64,000 bases of DNA from Nitrososphaerota archaeon. GTDB taxonomy: Archaea; Thermoproteota; Nitrososphaeria; Nitrososphaerales; Nitrosopumilaceae. The stretch lies in NCBI GenBank assembly GCA_028867755.1, contig JAGWFT010000001.1, positions 474,727 through 538,726 of the forward strand. Direction: 5' to 3'. The notes under the pieces are model-generated. The model was given only the letters and a program-made list of their open reading frames with translations, did no database searches and was not told the origin of the DNA. The position numbers were made by a program, and so were the translations under genes. This document shows, piece after piece, positions 33,260 to 42,645 of this stretch. Every line of letters starts with the position of its first letter. The first letter of the stretch is position 1.

Positions 33260-36200
33260 ATGGTAAATAACAAATCATATACCATGTCAAAAATTGCATT
33301 TTTTCTGATATCACTTCTCTTGGTATCTCTGATTCAAAATCCAATTAGCGCATACTGTGACATAGATATTCCAAGACCAACACAAACTTCCACTCCGGAA
33401 AGAACATCTGATCTAATAACTTTTCAAACCATCTCACCTGAGAATTCTGTAAAGAGATACATAATTTTTGGCTCAGGGCCAATTTCTGAGATAACTCAAA
33501 GATCAGAAAATATTATTTATGGATTAAATTCTGATCATGGATCATTTGCAGTAGGTGTTTTCAATCAAAACGAAATCTCAAATCTAAAACTTGATGGCTA
33601 TAATGTAATTGAGGATCTGCCGTTGGAGTTTGATTCTGCAAAAACCAACTCTCATGAGCCTATTGATGTCTCTAGGGTTGGTGATATACTTGGTTCCAAT
33701 AAAATAATTCAACAATATGACTACACAGGAAATGGCATTAAGATAGGAATAGTTGATACTGGAACAGACTTTTCAAATCCTGATGTAAGGGATTCTCTTG
33801 CCAGAGATGAAAATAATATTCCTGTTATGATCGATGCAGATGGCCAAGGACTAGTATTAACAAATGCAACATTTGTTGCAACTATAGGTAATAATGGTGT
33901 AATTCAGAATTACACTCAACCAATTCCAAAAAATATAACATCTTCTGTTTATGTCAACTCAAATGGTGTATTTCTTGATCTAAACCGAGAAGGAAAAGGG
34001 ACAACAGTCCAAGTGTATAATTCACAGTATCCAAAGGGTGGTACACCTACAATAAATGGTACCGTCTCTGATGATTACAAAATAGGCAAGGACTCTAGAC
34101 ACTTTATTGTGTCAAAAAGTGGCATGTATCATTTTGGGATGATATATGAGAGTGTATCACAAGGTCAACTTTCCATACTACAATTAGTTCCAGTTCTTGT
34201 AGTTGATGCAAAGATACCAGGTGTATATGATACAATCATCCCAGACATGTCTGACTCCTATAAGGATTTTTTGAAACTTGATAACCCATTATTCATAAAA
34301 TATGATTTTGATTTTACCACGCAAACCCCAATTACTCTAGGAAGCGGAAAGGAATTTCTAGTATATGATAAAAATCATGATGGAAATCCACAATACAGTG
34401 CTGGTACAGTTGGTGCACATGTTCTTGATTTATACGGTGTAATTGCAAAATCGTCTACAATCGATAAAAAACTTGGAGCAATAAACGGTACACTGCTTCC
34501 TCCTCTTGATCCTCATGGCAATTTTTTTGGCATAATGTATGATTATGGTGGGCATGGAACAGCTACAGCAGCCTCGATCACATCTCAAGGGAAACAACAA
34601 TACGATGTCTATGGAAACTCCACACAATATGTAATTCGAGGTATTGCGCCTGGTGCTAAGATAGTTCCCATAAAGGCACTGTGGATTGGTGATGCGATAT
34701 ATGGATGGTTATGGGCAGCAGGATTTGATCAGAATGGTAATAATTGGAAATTTTCAGGAAATACTAGAGTTGATATTTTATCTAACAGCTGGGGGATTTC
34801 CACTTTTCCTGCACTAGAGTCAGTACCTGGACTTGATATTCAATCATTATTACTTAGTGCACTCAATGTTCCAGGTTCACTAGATGGAAAATATCCGGGA
34901 ATATTGACCGTAAGTAGTTCAGGTAACGCCGGACCTGGATATGGAACAATGGGAAGTCCAGATGCTGCACCTTTTGGTCTTACTGTAGGAGCTACAACTG
35001 ATAATGTCTTTGTTGGTTATGGTCCTTTTAAGGGTCAACCAAGATTTGGAAATAGCACTTTTTATTATGGAGACATATCAGGCTTCTCAAGCAAGGGGCC
35101 GTCATTAATAGGGGATCCAAAACCTGACATAATGGCAGTGGGAGAATATAGCTTTACACCAACCTCTGTTACAAAATACAGCAAAAATTCGACAGGATCA
35201 TTTTCTTTATTTGGAGGAACAAGTCTTGCAGCTCCTCTTACGTCGGGCTCAGCTGCAATTGTGATGCAAGCTTTACATGAAAAAGGAATTTCCTACAACC
35301 CGTTTATGGTACGAAATATACTAATGTCTACTGCAACAGATCTAGGAAATGATCCTTTTGCCCAAGGATCTGGATTGGTTAACGTAACAAGTGCAGTTAA
35401 TTATGTATTGGGAAACAATGATACTTTTGTAGTTTACAACAATGCAACATATCAAAATGTAAAACAAGTGCTAGAGCCAGCTATTAGTTTAATGAATTCT
35501 TCTGCATTTGGACTAAATAATTTTCATCTGGGCAATGCATCACTTCAAGAAACACCTTGGTTTGCTGGCCGATTATATCCAGGCGATAGAACTACTGCAA
35601 CTTTCACCGTTGAAAATCCAACTGATAATGATATAACAATAGAAATAGAACCTCAAAAACTTGATTTGATGAAAACTTCTCAATATGATGGAACCACAGA
35701 ACCACGCTTGCATGATCCTCTGATTAAAAAACAAGGAGTTTATAGTCCTGATTATGTGCCACTTGCTCAAATAACAAATCATACAAGTCTACTATCCTTT
35801 TTCCAAAAAATAAATCCAATTCCACGTGATGCGTCTCTAATGGTGCTTAACCTTGCATTTCCATTCTCAGAGTTTATGAATTCTTCTGCCAAAACCTATG
35901 CTGATGACATGAAAATATCTTCTCTGTATCTATATGATTGGAACAATAAACATAATGATACCCAACCGACATACCAAGAACTCTCACTTGTCAATAGAGG
36001 GGGTTCTTGGGGAACCACTCAAGAGATAAGAATTTCCGACCCAAATTCAAAATTTGAACATATACCTCTAGTTGGTGTGTATCCTGTACCTACGCGATAT
36101 TCATATTGGTCTGGAGATACCAAGAAAAACTCCACTTCAATTGATTATACCATTACTGCGAGTTATTATAAGAAAACCCAATGGAATGAAATATGGTTTG

Positions 36201-37516
36201 ATTCAAACAGCGTAAAAATAAAACCTCATAGCAAAGCCACAATATCTGCGACACTTGTTGTCCCATCTGATAAAAAAGCAGGAGTCTATCAAGGGTTTGT
36301 CTTATTCAGAGATGAATCGCACATAGTTAATGTACCAGTGTCATATGTTGTATTAAAAAAATTACAGCCAAAAGATCTACCCACAGTCATACAAGGATCA
36401 AATGGAAATACTCTTTTTGGAAATGGGTACGTGGGAGGAGGATTTGATATGTCTAATAGATATAATGCAGGTGATTGGAGAGAATATTATTTCAACATAG
36501 ACGACAAAACCATAAACACGGCAACAATGATTCTTTCTTGGAAAGATCCTGATACTAATCTATCTGTATTTATTATTGATCCACAAGGAAGGATAATTCA
36601 AACAAATGTTCCATCTGGAATATTGGGAAAATTTCAAGGGTGGCCAAGTGGAGACTGGTTAGGGCCAAGCACACCGTTTAGCGAAGGTGGTGGATTCTAT
36701 CCAGTAAAAAATAAAGATGCTACGTCGACAGAAGTTTATGCACCTATTAACCAAACTGGTGTATACTCTATCCTGATTCATACTACATTGTTTGGAGGAG
36801 AATCAGTTGCAGAACCTATAACAATGGCTACAAAATTTTCTACCATTTTACCAACTGAGAATTCTCCACAGATAAATCTAAAAATTCCTCAATTCATCAA
36901 TAACACCTACAAGATCACACCGACAATAATTGGACAAAATATACAGGATGAAAAATATTATCTAGATTCTATAGGCCAAAAAATGCTTAATGAAACTATA
37001 TCTCCAATCTCTATTGAAAATCTCTCAGAGGGAATGCACGATCTTAACATAGTTGTATCAGATACGGTTGGTCATACCATCTCAAAAGATTTTAAATTTG
37101 TAGTAGATAACACTCCGCCGATAATTACTTTCGAGTCTCCAACAAATGGCTCAACTGTCTCAGGAATAATCAATGTCAATCTAAGTGTTGATGAAGCTAA
37201 TTCATTGGAAAAAAATTGGCTTACAGTAAAGCTCCCAAACCGGACAGTTTCTGATAATAATACGTTCCTATATGACACTAGAGCTATTCCTAATGGTCCT
37301 TACTATGTAGAAGCTGTCGCTAAAGACAAGGCAGGAAACATTGCGGACAAAAAGATTACAATTAACATAGATAATTCAATATTGAGCATCATATCTGTAT
37401 CAGATAAAACCGATCAGAATTTTGTAACTTTGATCGAAATATTGGTTGGAATTGCAACGGCATCGTTGATACTAATTATTACTTTTAAAAAATTTAGATT
37501 TCTAAGAAGAACCTAG
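33260..37516 (+). CDS. Large pyrolysin/TPPII-like subtilisin (S8) protease, membrane-anchored
   Basis: 1418 residues. There is a signal peptide (about 1-31), a propeptide, then the catalytic triad Asp166 (GIVDTGTDF), His432 (GGHGTATAA) and Ser655 (GGTSLAAP), with the oxyanion Asn in SSSGNAGPG. The 266-residue Asp-His insertion is the pattern of pyrolysin and tripeptidyl peptidase II. Long beta-rich C-terminal domains, including an Ig-like repeat near 1280-1370, lead to a TM helix and a short basic tail. Many N-x-S/T sequons are present. The active site would face outside the cell, for surface protein turnover or peptide feeding. ATG 33260, or ATG 33284 as an alternative. Confidence 0.9.
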   Translation: MVNNKSYTMSKIAFFLISLLLVSLIQNPISAYCDIDIPRPTQTSTPERTSDLITFQTISPENSVKRYIIFGSGPISEITQRSENIIYGLNSDHGSFAVGVFNQNEISNLKLDGYNVIEDLPLEFDSAKTNSHEPIDVSRVGDILGSNKIIQQYDYTGNGIKIGIVDTGTDFSNPDVRDSLARDENNIPVMIDADGQGLVLTNATFVATIGNNGVIQNYTQPIPKNITSSVYVNSNGVFLDLNREGKGTTVQVYNSQYPKGGTPTINGTVSDDYKIGKDSRHFIVSKSGMYHFGMIYESVSQGQLSILQLVPVLVVDAKIPGVYDTIIPDMSDSYKDFLKLDNPLFIKYDFDFTTQTPITLGSGKEFLVYDKNHDGNPQYSAGTVGAHVLDLYGVIAKSSTIDKKLGAINGTLLPPLDPHGNFFGIMYDYGGHGTATAASITSQGKQQYDVYGNSTQYVIRGIAPGAKIVPIKALWIGDAIYGWLWAAGFDQNGNNWKFSGNTRVDILSNSWGISTFPALESVPGLDIQSLLLSALNVPGSLDGKYPGILTVSSSGNAGPGYGTMGSPDAAPFGLTVGATTDNVFVGYGPFKGQPRFGNSTFYYGDISGFSSKGPSLIGDPKPDIMAVGEYSFTPTSVTKYSKNSTGSFSLFGGTSLAAPLTSGSAAIVMQALHEKGISYNPFMVRNILMSTATDLGNDPFAQGSGLVNVTSAVNYVLGNNDTFVVYNNATYQNVKQVLEPAISLMNSSAFGLNNFHLGNASLQETPWFAGRLYPGDRTTATFTVENPTDNDITIEIEPQKLDLMKTSQYDGTTEPRLHDPLIKKQGVYSPDYVPLAQITNHTSLLSFFQKINPIPRDASLMVLNLAFPFSEFMNSSAKTYADDMKISSLYLYDWNNKHNDTQPTYQELSLVNRGGSWGTTQEIRISDPNSKFEHIPLVGVYPVPTRYSYWSGDTKKNSTSIDYTITASYYKKTQWNEIWFDSNSVKIKPHSKATISATLVVPSDKKAGVYQGFVLFRDESHIVNVPVSYVVLKKLQPKDLPTVIQGSNGNTLFGNGYVGGGFDMSNRYNAGDWREYYFNIDDKTINTATMILSWKDPDTNLSVFIIDPQGRIIQTNVPSGILGKFQGWPSGDWLGPSTPFSEGGGFYPVKNKDATSTEVYAPINQTGVYSILIHTTLFGGESVAEPITMATKFSTILPTENSPQINLKIPQFINNTYKITPTIIGQNIQDEKYYLDSIGQKMLNETISPISIENLSEGMHDLNIVVSDTVGHTISKDFKFVVDNTPPIITFESPTNGSTVSGIINVNLSVDEANSLEKNWLTVKLPNRTVSDNNTFLYDTRAIPNGPYYVEAVAKDKAGNIADKKITINIDNSILSIISVSDKTDQNFVTLIEILVGIATASLILIITFKKFRFLRRT

Positions 37517-37522
37517 ATAAGG

Positions 37523-37530
37523 TTTATATG
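37523..37530 (+). promoter_or_regulatory. TATA box of the Rieske-cytochrome b operon
   Basis: TTTATATG lies 26-33 bases before ATG 37556, placing transcription start at or next to the start codon. Confidence 0.55.
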
Positions 37531-37555
37531 CAATTTTTCAATCACGAAACTTTGG

Positions 37556-38161
37556 ATGTCTGAGCAAGATACTAGGGGTACCGTTACTAGGCGAGACTTT
37601 CTCAAACTTCTAGGCGCCGCAGGCGTTGCAACTACCTTTGCACCCTTTGTCCCATGGGGTCAATTTATGCCAAATCCTTCAAACATAGTACCATCAAAAG
37701 TTCAGGTAACTTTACCAGATGGTACAGTGGCCAATGTTAAGACATTTCCAAAGAACAGTTCCGAAGTCATAACTTATCCATCCAGTGGAGATCCAGTTCT
37801 TGATCAAGAGGCATTTAAAAAATGGCAGTTTATCAGATTGCCTTCAGAATTAGGTGGAGATGCAGATGATGTTAGTGCTTTTCGCGTTTATAGTATGGTT
37901 TGTTTACATTTGTGGTGTTTGTGGAAATATTGGCCGCAGGATGGCAGAAAAAGAGGAGAATGCCCCTGTCATGGCAGTATGTATAATCCATTGACTGGCA
38001 AAGCGTTTGCAGGTCCTGCATCTCTTCAAGCCCCTCCTTCAAATGTATTAGCAACACTTTATCTTGAAGCTGATGACAAGGGGGATCTGTGGATAAAGCC
38101 AGCAGTATGGAATGTCAACGAGAATGGAATAGTGGGATATGGTCGTTTCCTTAAAACGTAG
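37556..38161 (+). CDS. Rieske iron-sulfur protein of a cytochrome bc/b6f-type complex
   Basis: 201 residues. A twin-arginine signal/anchor (TRRDFLKLLG, 11-20) precedes a soluble Rieske domain: box 1 is C116-L-H118-L-W-C121, box 2 is C136-P-C138-H139-G-S. Cys116, His118, Cys136 and His139 would bind the 2Fe-2S cluster, with Cys121-Cys138 as the disulfide. Box 1 differs from the usual CTHLGC at the Thr and Gly positions. The protein takes electrons from quinol and passes them to a cytochrome or the nearby cupredoxin. Its end overlaps the cytochrome b start by 23 bp. Confidence 0.93.
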   Translation: MSEQDTRGTVTRRDFLKLLGAAGVATTFAPFVPWGQFMPNPSNIVPSKVQVTLPDGTVANVKTFPKNSSEVITYPSSGDPVLDQEAFKKWQFIRLPSELGGDADDVSAFRVYSMVCLHLWCLWKYWPQDGRKRGECPCHGSMYNPLTGKAFAGPASLQAPPSNVLATLYLEADDKGDLWIKPAVWNVNENGIVGYGRFLKT

Positions 38162-39701
38162 AAGCGGTTTTGCAGATTTCTGTTACTGGATATGGGATGG
38201 GTTAGAGAGAACTGTATTTATTGGCACAAAATTCTCATTTCCAGCTAGATTCGTGAGTCCATTTGGATTCCTTGGAATGATGACATTTGTCATGTTCATA
38301 ATACTGGGAGTCACTGGTGCATTGCTGATGTTCTATTATGAACCGATATTGGATAGGGCATGGGACAGTGTAGCTAAAATCAACAATACTGTTCCATATG
38401 GGTTTATGATCAGAAATATTCATTATCATGCATCAAACGCAATGGTTCTTCTTGCAGTTCTTCACATGTATTATCAGTACTTTAGTGGAAGATACAAAAT
38501 AAGAAATGAGATCATATGGGTAACAGGAGTTGTACTGGGTACAGTAACCATTCTTGAAGCTTTCACTGGCTATGATATAATTTTCAGCGAACGTGCAGAG
38601 CTGGCAATTAGTATTGCAGCCTCACTTACTAATTCTATGCCGGTAGTAGGACCTACAATACGTGATGCAATGTTTGGCTCTGGCTTTGCAGACTTTATAC
38701 TAAGATTCTATACACTACATGTCTTCATTCTGCCAGTAGTAATGCTTGGGCTGATGGCAGTGCACATGCCTAGATTCCTAGTATTTGACGTACCAATGGT
38801 GATGGCAATTTCTGGTGCAGTGTTGATAACAGGCGGAGTGTTTCCAGTTGACTTGGGCTCAAAGTTCCAGCCCACTGTACCACCAGGTATAACAGTACCT
38901 GAATGGTATCTTACGGGAATCTACGCTTTCCTTAGAACACAATATGACAAATTTGTAACTGGAGTTCTGTGGCCAGGTGTATTTATTGTAGCGATAGCTA
39001 TGACGCCCTTCATTGATAGATACAAGAAATTCTCTTGGAAAGACAGGCCAATAGTTACAGCCTTTGGAATAACTGGTATAACCCAAGTCATGGTCACAAC
39101 TTATTGGGGATTTTATATCACGCCGGATGTTACAAAACCACTAGTTGCAAGACTTGTGATAGATCCGGTATTTTTCTACTTGATAATGCTACTTCTTGTA
39201 CCAATTGGATTTGGATTTTCATACATGATGATATTGCTTGCCAAGGAAGCAGAGAGAAAGGCAAAATTAGCCGCTTCAAAAGAACCTCATAAAACAGCTC
39301 AGATAAATTTCTCAGGCAAATGGATAAACTGGCTCATCATTGCCCTCTTGGTATTTCAAGTGTACATTAACATCGCTGCATACAATGCCGCATTATCTGG
39401 TATGAAGAACTTCTCGCTATTCTTGGTAGGGCTAGGTCTTATGGTATTTGCTGGTTTGTTCCATCTCTATAGGCATGGTCTAAATGAAGCAAAAAAGGCT
39501 CCAAGTCAACCTCCACAACCACAGGCAGAATCTCCAAAGTCATTAGGAGGGCCTGAACAGTCAGGAAAAGTTCCTCCAAAGGAAGAGTCTGGAAAACTTA
39601 CTCCACCTCAAGCACCTGCGGTTGCACCTGAAATAAAAGCAGCAAGCCCAGATAATTTGAAAGATCCTGCAATTGGTAAATTCGACCTTAAAAATCCATA
39701 G
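38139..39701 (+). CDS. Cytochrome b (b6-type, fused with subunit IV-like half)
   Basis: 520 residues, multi-spanning. Heme ligands: helix B has HYHASNAMVLLAVLH (13 residues between the His pair), and helix D has two His separated by 14 residues (HVFIL to MAVH), the b6f-type spacing rather than the 13 of bc1. The quinol-site PEWY motif is present (VPEWYL). Both the b6 and subunit-IV-like halves are in one chain. The last 75 residues are a Pro/Lys/Ala-rich hydrophilic tail, probably disordered. Forms the membrane core of the complex with the overlapping Rieske gene. Confidence 0.93.
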   Translation: MVVSLKRRSGFADFCYWIWDGLERTVFIGTKFSFPARFVSPFGFLGMMTFVMFIILGVTGALLMFYYEPILDRAWDSVAKINNTVPYGFMIRNIHYHASNAMVLLAVLHMYYQYFSGRYKIRNEIIWVTGVVLGTVTILEAFTGYDIIFSERAELAISIAASLTNSMPVVGPTIRDAMFGSGFADFILRFYTLHVFILPVVMLGLMAVHMPRFLVFDVPMVMAISGAVLITGGVFPVDLGSKFQPTVPPGITVPEWYLTGIYAFLRTQYDKFVTGVLWPGVFIVAIAMTPFIDRYKKFSWKDRPIVTAFGITGITQVMVTTYWGFYITPDVTKPLVARLVIDPVFFYLIMLLLVPIGFGFSYMMILLAKEAERKAKLAASKEPHKTAQINFSGKWINWLIIALLVFQVYINIAAYNAALSGMKNFSLFLVGLGLMVFAGLFHLYRHGLNEAKKAPSQPPQPQAESPKSLGGPEQSGKVPPKEESGKLTPPQAPAVAPEIKAASPDNLKDPAIGKFDLKNP

Positions 39702-39722
39702 CGTATCAGTACAACGCGTATA

Positions 39723-39731
39723 CTTTATAAG
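39723..39731 (+). promoter_or_regulatory. TATA box of the cupredoxin gene
   Basis: CTTTATAAG lies 26-34 bases before TTG 39757, giving the cupredoxin its own leaderless promoter although it follows the cytochrome b gene. Confidence 0.5.
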
Positions 39732-39756
39732 ACTATTAAAAAAAGATCACGACTAG

Positions 39757-40230
39757 TTGAGCGTTCCAACATCAAGCCACGCATATGGAATAGCATTGAT
39801 TGCAGTTATAGTGGGAGCAGCAGTTGGCATTTCGTACTATCAACAATACTATATTCCAGAATTTAATGCCAAACCAATCATTTCAGAGAAAATTCTACAA
39901 CCTGGTAGTACTACAAATATAGTCATAGTTCCTGGAGCTGAAAACCCACAACAACAACAGAATTTTGTGCCAAATAAAATTACAGCTCAACTTGGTGTAA
40001 GTAATATAGTAGTCTGGAAAAATACCAGTGATTCAGCTGCACATACAGTTACACCAGATAAACCCTTCAAAGATCTATACAGCGGTGCTTTTGGTTCAAA
40101 CGGTGTAATACTTCCTGGGAAAACATATCAATTTCTCTTCACGCAGGAAGCCCAAATCACATATCATTGTGATCCACATCCATGGATGAAAGGCGAGATT
40201 GACGTAGTTCACGGCGCACTAACATCCTAG
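39757..40230 (+). CDS. Plastocyanin-like cupredoxin, membrane-anchored
   Basis: 157 residues, TTG start. An N-terminal TM/signal-anchor (about 9-28) precedes a type 1 copper domain: the first His is in SAAHTVTP, and the C-terminal cluster CDPHPWM supplies Cys, His and Met ligands. It would shuttle electrons on the outer face between the bc-type complex encoded just upstream and an oxidase. Multiple copper proteins of this sort are typical of ammonia-oxidising archaea. A QQQQ-containing loop sits between the anchor and the copper domain. Confidence 0.92.
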   Translation: MSVPTSSHAYGIALIAVIVGAAVGISYYQQYYIPEFNAKPIISEKILQPGSTTNIVIVPGAENPQQQQNFVPNKITAQLGVSNIVVWKNTSDSAAHTVTPDKPFKDLYSGAFGSNGVILPGKTYQFLFTQEAQITYHCDPHPWMKGEIDVVHGALTS

Positions 40231-40258
40231 CAAGCCATAAAAAATCCAAATCTATAAC

Positions 40259-40609
40259 TCAAGGAACTAATTTTACAAAAAGAATTACACTTTCTATCTC
40301 TTTGTGTTCCTGTATTATTGAAGCTCTGAACTTCACATCATGGGGTTCTTTTGGTTCAAACTCGATTGAAGCTGTGAATTCTACTGAATTTTGTAACATA
40401 TCATTTCTATTGATAAATAGGCGTGAGACATTTTGTGAAATTGTCTTGTTATTGTATGATCTATAAACTATGAGTTCATTAGAATTCAATATCTGTGTAT
40501 TTACAACCACCCCATCATATCTACCAGGATAATTTACTTGAATTCTGGCTTTGATTATTTCATGAGATTTAATGTTTGAATTTTCTAATTCTAGCTCTAT
40601 ATCTTTCAT
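40259..40609 (-). CDS. Hypothetical beta-sandwich protein
   Basis: 116 residues from ATG 40609. The box TTTATTAT, 22-29 bases upstream, favours this start over an upstream in-frame extension to 40753 that has little protein-like character. The chain alternates hydrophobic and polar residues through about seven strands, resembling arrestin/Spo0M-like or Ig-like sandwiches, but no diagnostic motif is present. No signal peptide. Convergent with the cupredoxin gene. Function unknown. Confidence 0.55.
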   Translation of the reverse strand: MKDIELELENSNIKSHEIIKARIQVNYPGRYDGVVVNTQILNSNELIVYRSYNNKTISQNVSRLFINRNDMLQNSVEFTASIEFEPKEPHDVKFRASIIQEHKEIESVILFVKLVP

Positions 40610-40630
40610 AGTATGAGTCCAAATTTGAAG

Positions 40631-40638
40631 ATAATAAA
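40631..40638 (-). promoter_or_regulatory. TATA box of the 40609 gene
   Basis: TTTATTAT on the minus strand, 22-29 bases upstream of ATG 40609. It supports the short form of this protein. Confidence 0.4.
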
Positions 40639-40707
40639 TTGTAGTAATGCTATAATTTTTTTTAAAATAATGTTCCAAAACCATGTAATCTCGAAAGGTT
40701 AGATAGA

Positions 40708-40860
40708 TCAGTTTTGGTGTGTTTGCACAATTTTTGATTTTGGAGTACCACACAAATCTGTTGGTTCTTGATTAACAGTTAGATCAAATCCAAGATTAAG
40801 CCCATTTTTTCCAAACTGGAACCCAAAAAGCACTTGGATTTCCACCGTCTTCTTAGGCAA
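40708..40860 (-). CDS. Possible 50-residue protein (weak)
   Basis: A TTG-initiated frame in the 273-bp gap between two genes; it encodes 50 residues with a basic start (MPKKTVE) and a glycine/aromatic-rich middle (LFGFQFGKNGLNLGFDL). No clear TATA box is found at the expected distance and no family is recognised. Listed because the gap is otherwise empty; it may be chance. Confidence 0.25.
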   Translation of the reverse strand: MPKKTVEIQVLFGFQFGKNGLNLGFDLTVNQEPTDLCGTPKSKIVQTHQN

Positions 40861-40882
40861 TAGACTGAAAACTCAAGATTGT

Positions 40883-41653
40883 ATGAACTTGTTTCGAGCA
40901 TTGATTACGTCCATGTTTTTGGTTACCCTGATTGGTGCCAATACCACAGCTTTTGCTGTTTCCTCACCAACAATGTTAAGCATACAACCAAGTCACAAAA
41001 TGATTGATGTTAACAACATTGTACCTGTCATTTGTTATCTTAGTCCTACGATAATCAAACCAAGTGAGAATCTATCTATCAAGGTCTTTGATCCCTTGGG
41101 ACAATTGTATTATTCTGATTCTCTTAATCTGACTAACAACGCGGTTGCAGCTGGTACCTATAACTATGGTTTTGATTTTAATGGAAAACCTGCAGCGCCG
41201 GGAAATTATGAAATCATGGCATCATACGGTTCCTATGATGCTGAAACACTTGTAACTTACCTTTCGGGAAACAATGATCCAAATGTCTATTATTCATATC
41301 TTGTACAAATTGCAGACCAGACTCACCCTATAAGATATAAAACTACTCAGGGAAGCGAAGTAGAATCCATGTCTGTCACTCCAACTTCAAACTTGTTACA
41401 AGTTGTTGTTGACTCAAGTGTGGATAACGGCACATTGATGCTCGAAGTTCCTAGATCTGTGACTGATGCTAAGCAAAACGGTAATGATGTTAATTATGTA
41501 GTATTGATGAGCCAAGGAACAATAGTTCTTTCCAAGACTCCAGCGCATTTTACAGAAATAAATAGTTCCTTTGATACCAGAACCTTGCAGATTGATCTTG
41601 AAAAAGGCATAAAAGAAATTTGGATATACGGTACACAAGCAGGATCACAATAA
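40883..41653 (+). CDS. Exported beta-rich protein of unknown function
   Basis: 256 residues, ATG start. A signal peptide (about 1-26, ending AFA) is followed by two beta-sandwich-like regions. The first contains an FDPLGQLYYSD strand pattern and the second is about residues 130-250. There is no C-terminal anchor, so the protein may be released or held by partners. N-x-S/T sequons occur. Domain style resembles the exported protein at 32253. Function unknown. Confidence 0.65.
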   Translation: MNLFRALITSMFLVTLIGANTTAFAVSSPTMLSIQPSHKMIDVNNIVPVICYLSPTIIKPSENLSIKVFDPLGQLYYSDSLNLTNNAVAAGTYNYGFDFNGKPAAPGNYEIMASYGSYDAETLVTYLSGNNDPNVYYSYLVQIADQTHPIRYKTTQGSEVESMSVTPTSNLLQVVVDSSVDNGTLMLEVPRSVTDAKQNGNDVNYVVLMSQGTIVLSKTPAHFTEINSSFDTRTLQIDLEKGIKEIWIYGTQAGSQ

Positions 41654-41688
41654 AATTAGATGTAGTAATCTTCAAGCAACTGATTAAA

Positions 41689-41763
41689 CGGGCCCGAAGG
41701 GCTTCGATCCCTTGACCACTGGATTAGAAGTCCAGCACTCTGTCCATGCTGAGCTACAGGCCC
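41689..41763 (-). tRNA. tRNA-Arg (TCT)
   Basis: Minus-strand cloverleaf: acceptor GGGCCTG/CGGGCCC (one T-G pair), D stem GCTC/GAGT, anticodon stem CTGGA/TCCAG around CTTCTAA (anticodon TCT, arginine AGR), variable TGGTC, T stem AAGGG/CCCTT, discriminator G73. The T loop is ATCGAAG, so position 54 is A where nearly all elongator tRNAs have T. CCA is not encoded. Confidence 0.92.
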
Positions 41764-41798
41764 AACTACCGGAAAATTAGTAGCCATATTAAGGGTTT

Positions 41799-42644
41799 TT
41801 ACAACCATTTTTTTTTGTTGAGATCTCTTTCCATTTTGAAAAGAAATTGTTGTGAATATCCAGCATAAGGACCAAAATATTCTACAATTTTTTCGTGTAG
41901 ATGTGTATATTTTTTTTCTGTTAGAGATTTTCCATGTGTGATATCAAATATTTCTGGATAATATTTTTGTAAAATTCTCTGTGTCCATCTATCTATGGGA
42001 AATGATTCTAATTTATCAAGTGAAAACAAAAGTATGCAATCTGCAATTTTATTACCAATACCTTGTACTGTCTTTAGCATATCTTGGGCTGTTCTGTAAT
42101 CTGTTTTTCTTAGGGCCTCAAACTCTATCTTCCCAGAGTTTACTGCTTTAGCAGCTTCTCTTACATATTTTGCTCTGAACCCAAGTCCACATGAAAGCAA
42201 ATCTTTGATGGTAGCATTTGCTAATGTTCCTGCACTGGGAAAAGTAGAAAATTGATGGTTTTCAAATTCTACTTTGTTGCCAAATTTTCTGCAGAGCCTT
42301 GTCAGCATATTTTTGATGTTTCGTATTGACGAGTTCGATGAGCATATGAATGAAATATAACATTGAAAAGGGTCTTGCCGCATCAACCTCAAGCCTGGAA
42401 ATTGTTCTACCGCGGTTCTAACAAGAGTGTCTTTGTTTATGCTTGATAATATCTTGCTCATGTTATCGCCATGCCTAAAAAAATATCTGGCATTTTTTGA
42501 AGACGAAACTATCCGGAAAGGCTCTGCTATGACTAAAAGTTCGCCCCCGTTAACGCCAAACCATGCATCCCCAATTTTTTCCCAGAGAAATGTTTGGCCG
42601 CTATTAATTGTAAAATCTAGGTTTATTGTAGATTTATTCTGCAT
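41799..42644 (-). CDS. ogg: 8-oxoguanine DNA glycosylase (Ogg1 family)
   Basis: 281 residues. The N-terminal domain has the OGG-like GQTFLWEKIGDAWFGV pattern. The helix-hairpin-helix GPD region reads VQGIGNKIADCILLFSLDKLESFPIDRW, with the catalytic lysine (GNKIADC) and aspartate (FPID). It excises 8-oxoguanine and nicks abasic sites. It begins 1 base from the aCPSF2 stop, so the two are cotranscribed despite unrelated roles. The VD-x-H of typical Ogg1 is IDRW here. Confidence 0.86.
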   Translation of the reverse strand: MQNKSTINLDFTINSGQTFLWEKIGDAWFGVNGGELLVIAEPFRIVSSSKNARYFFRHGDNMSKILSSINKDTLVRTAVEQFPGLRLMRQDPFQCYISFICSSNSSIRNIKNMLTRLCRKFGNKVEFENHQFSTFPSAGTLANATIKDLLSCGLGFRAKYVREAAKAVNSGKIEFEALRKTDYRTAQDMLKTVQGIGNKIADCILLFSLDKLESFPIDRWTQRILQKYYPEIFDITHGKSLTEKKYTHLHEKIVEYFGPYAGYSQQFLFKMERDLNKKKWL

Positions 42645-42645
42645 G

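Noticed and set aside
33755-35230. Very long Asp-to-His spacing in the subtilase, seen as a possible novel insertion
   Set aside because: Pyrolysin and tripeptidyl peptidase II have insertions of similar size in the same place.
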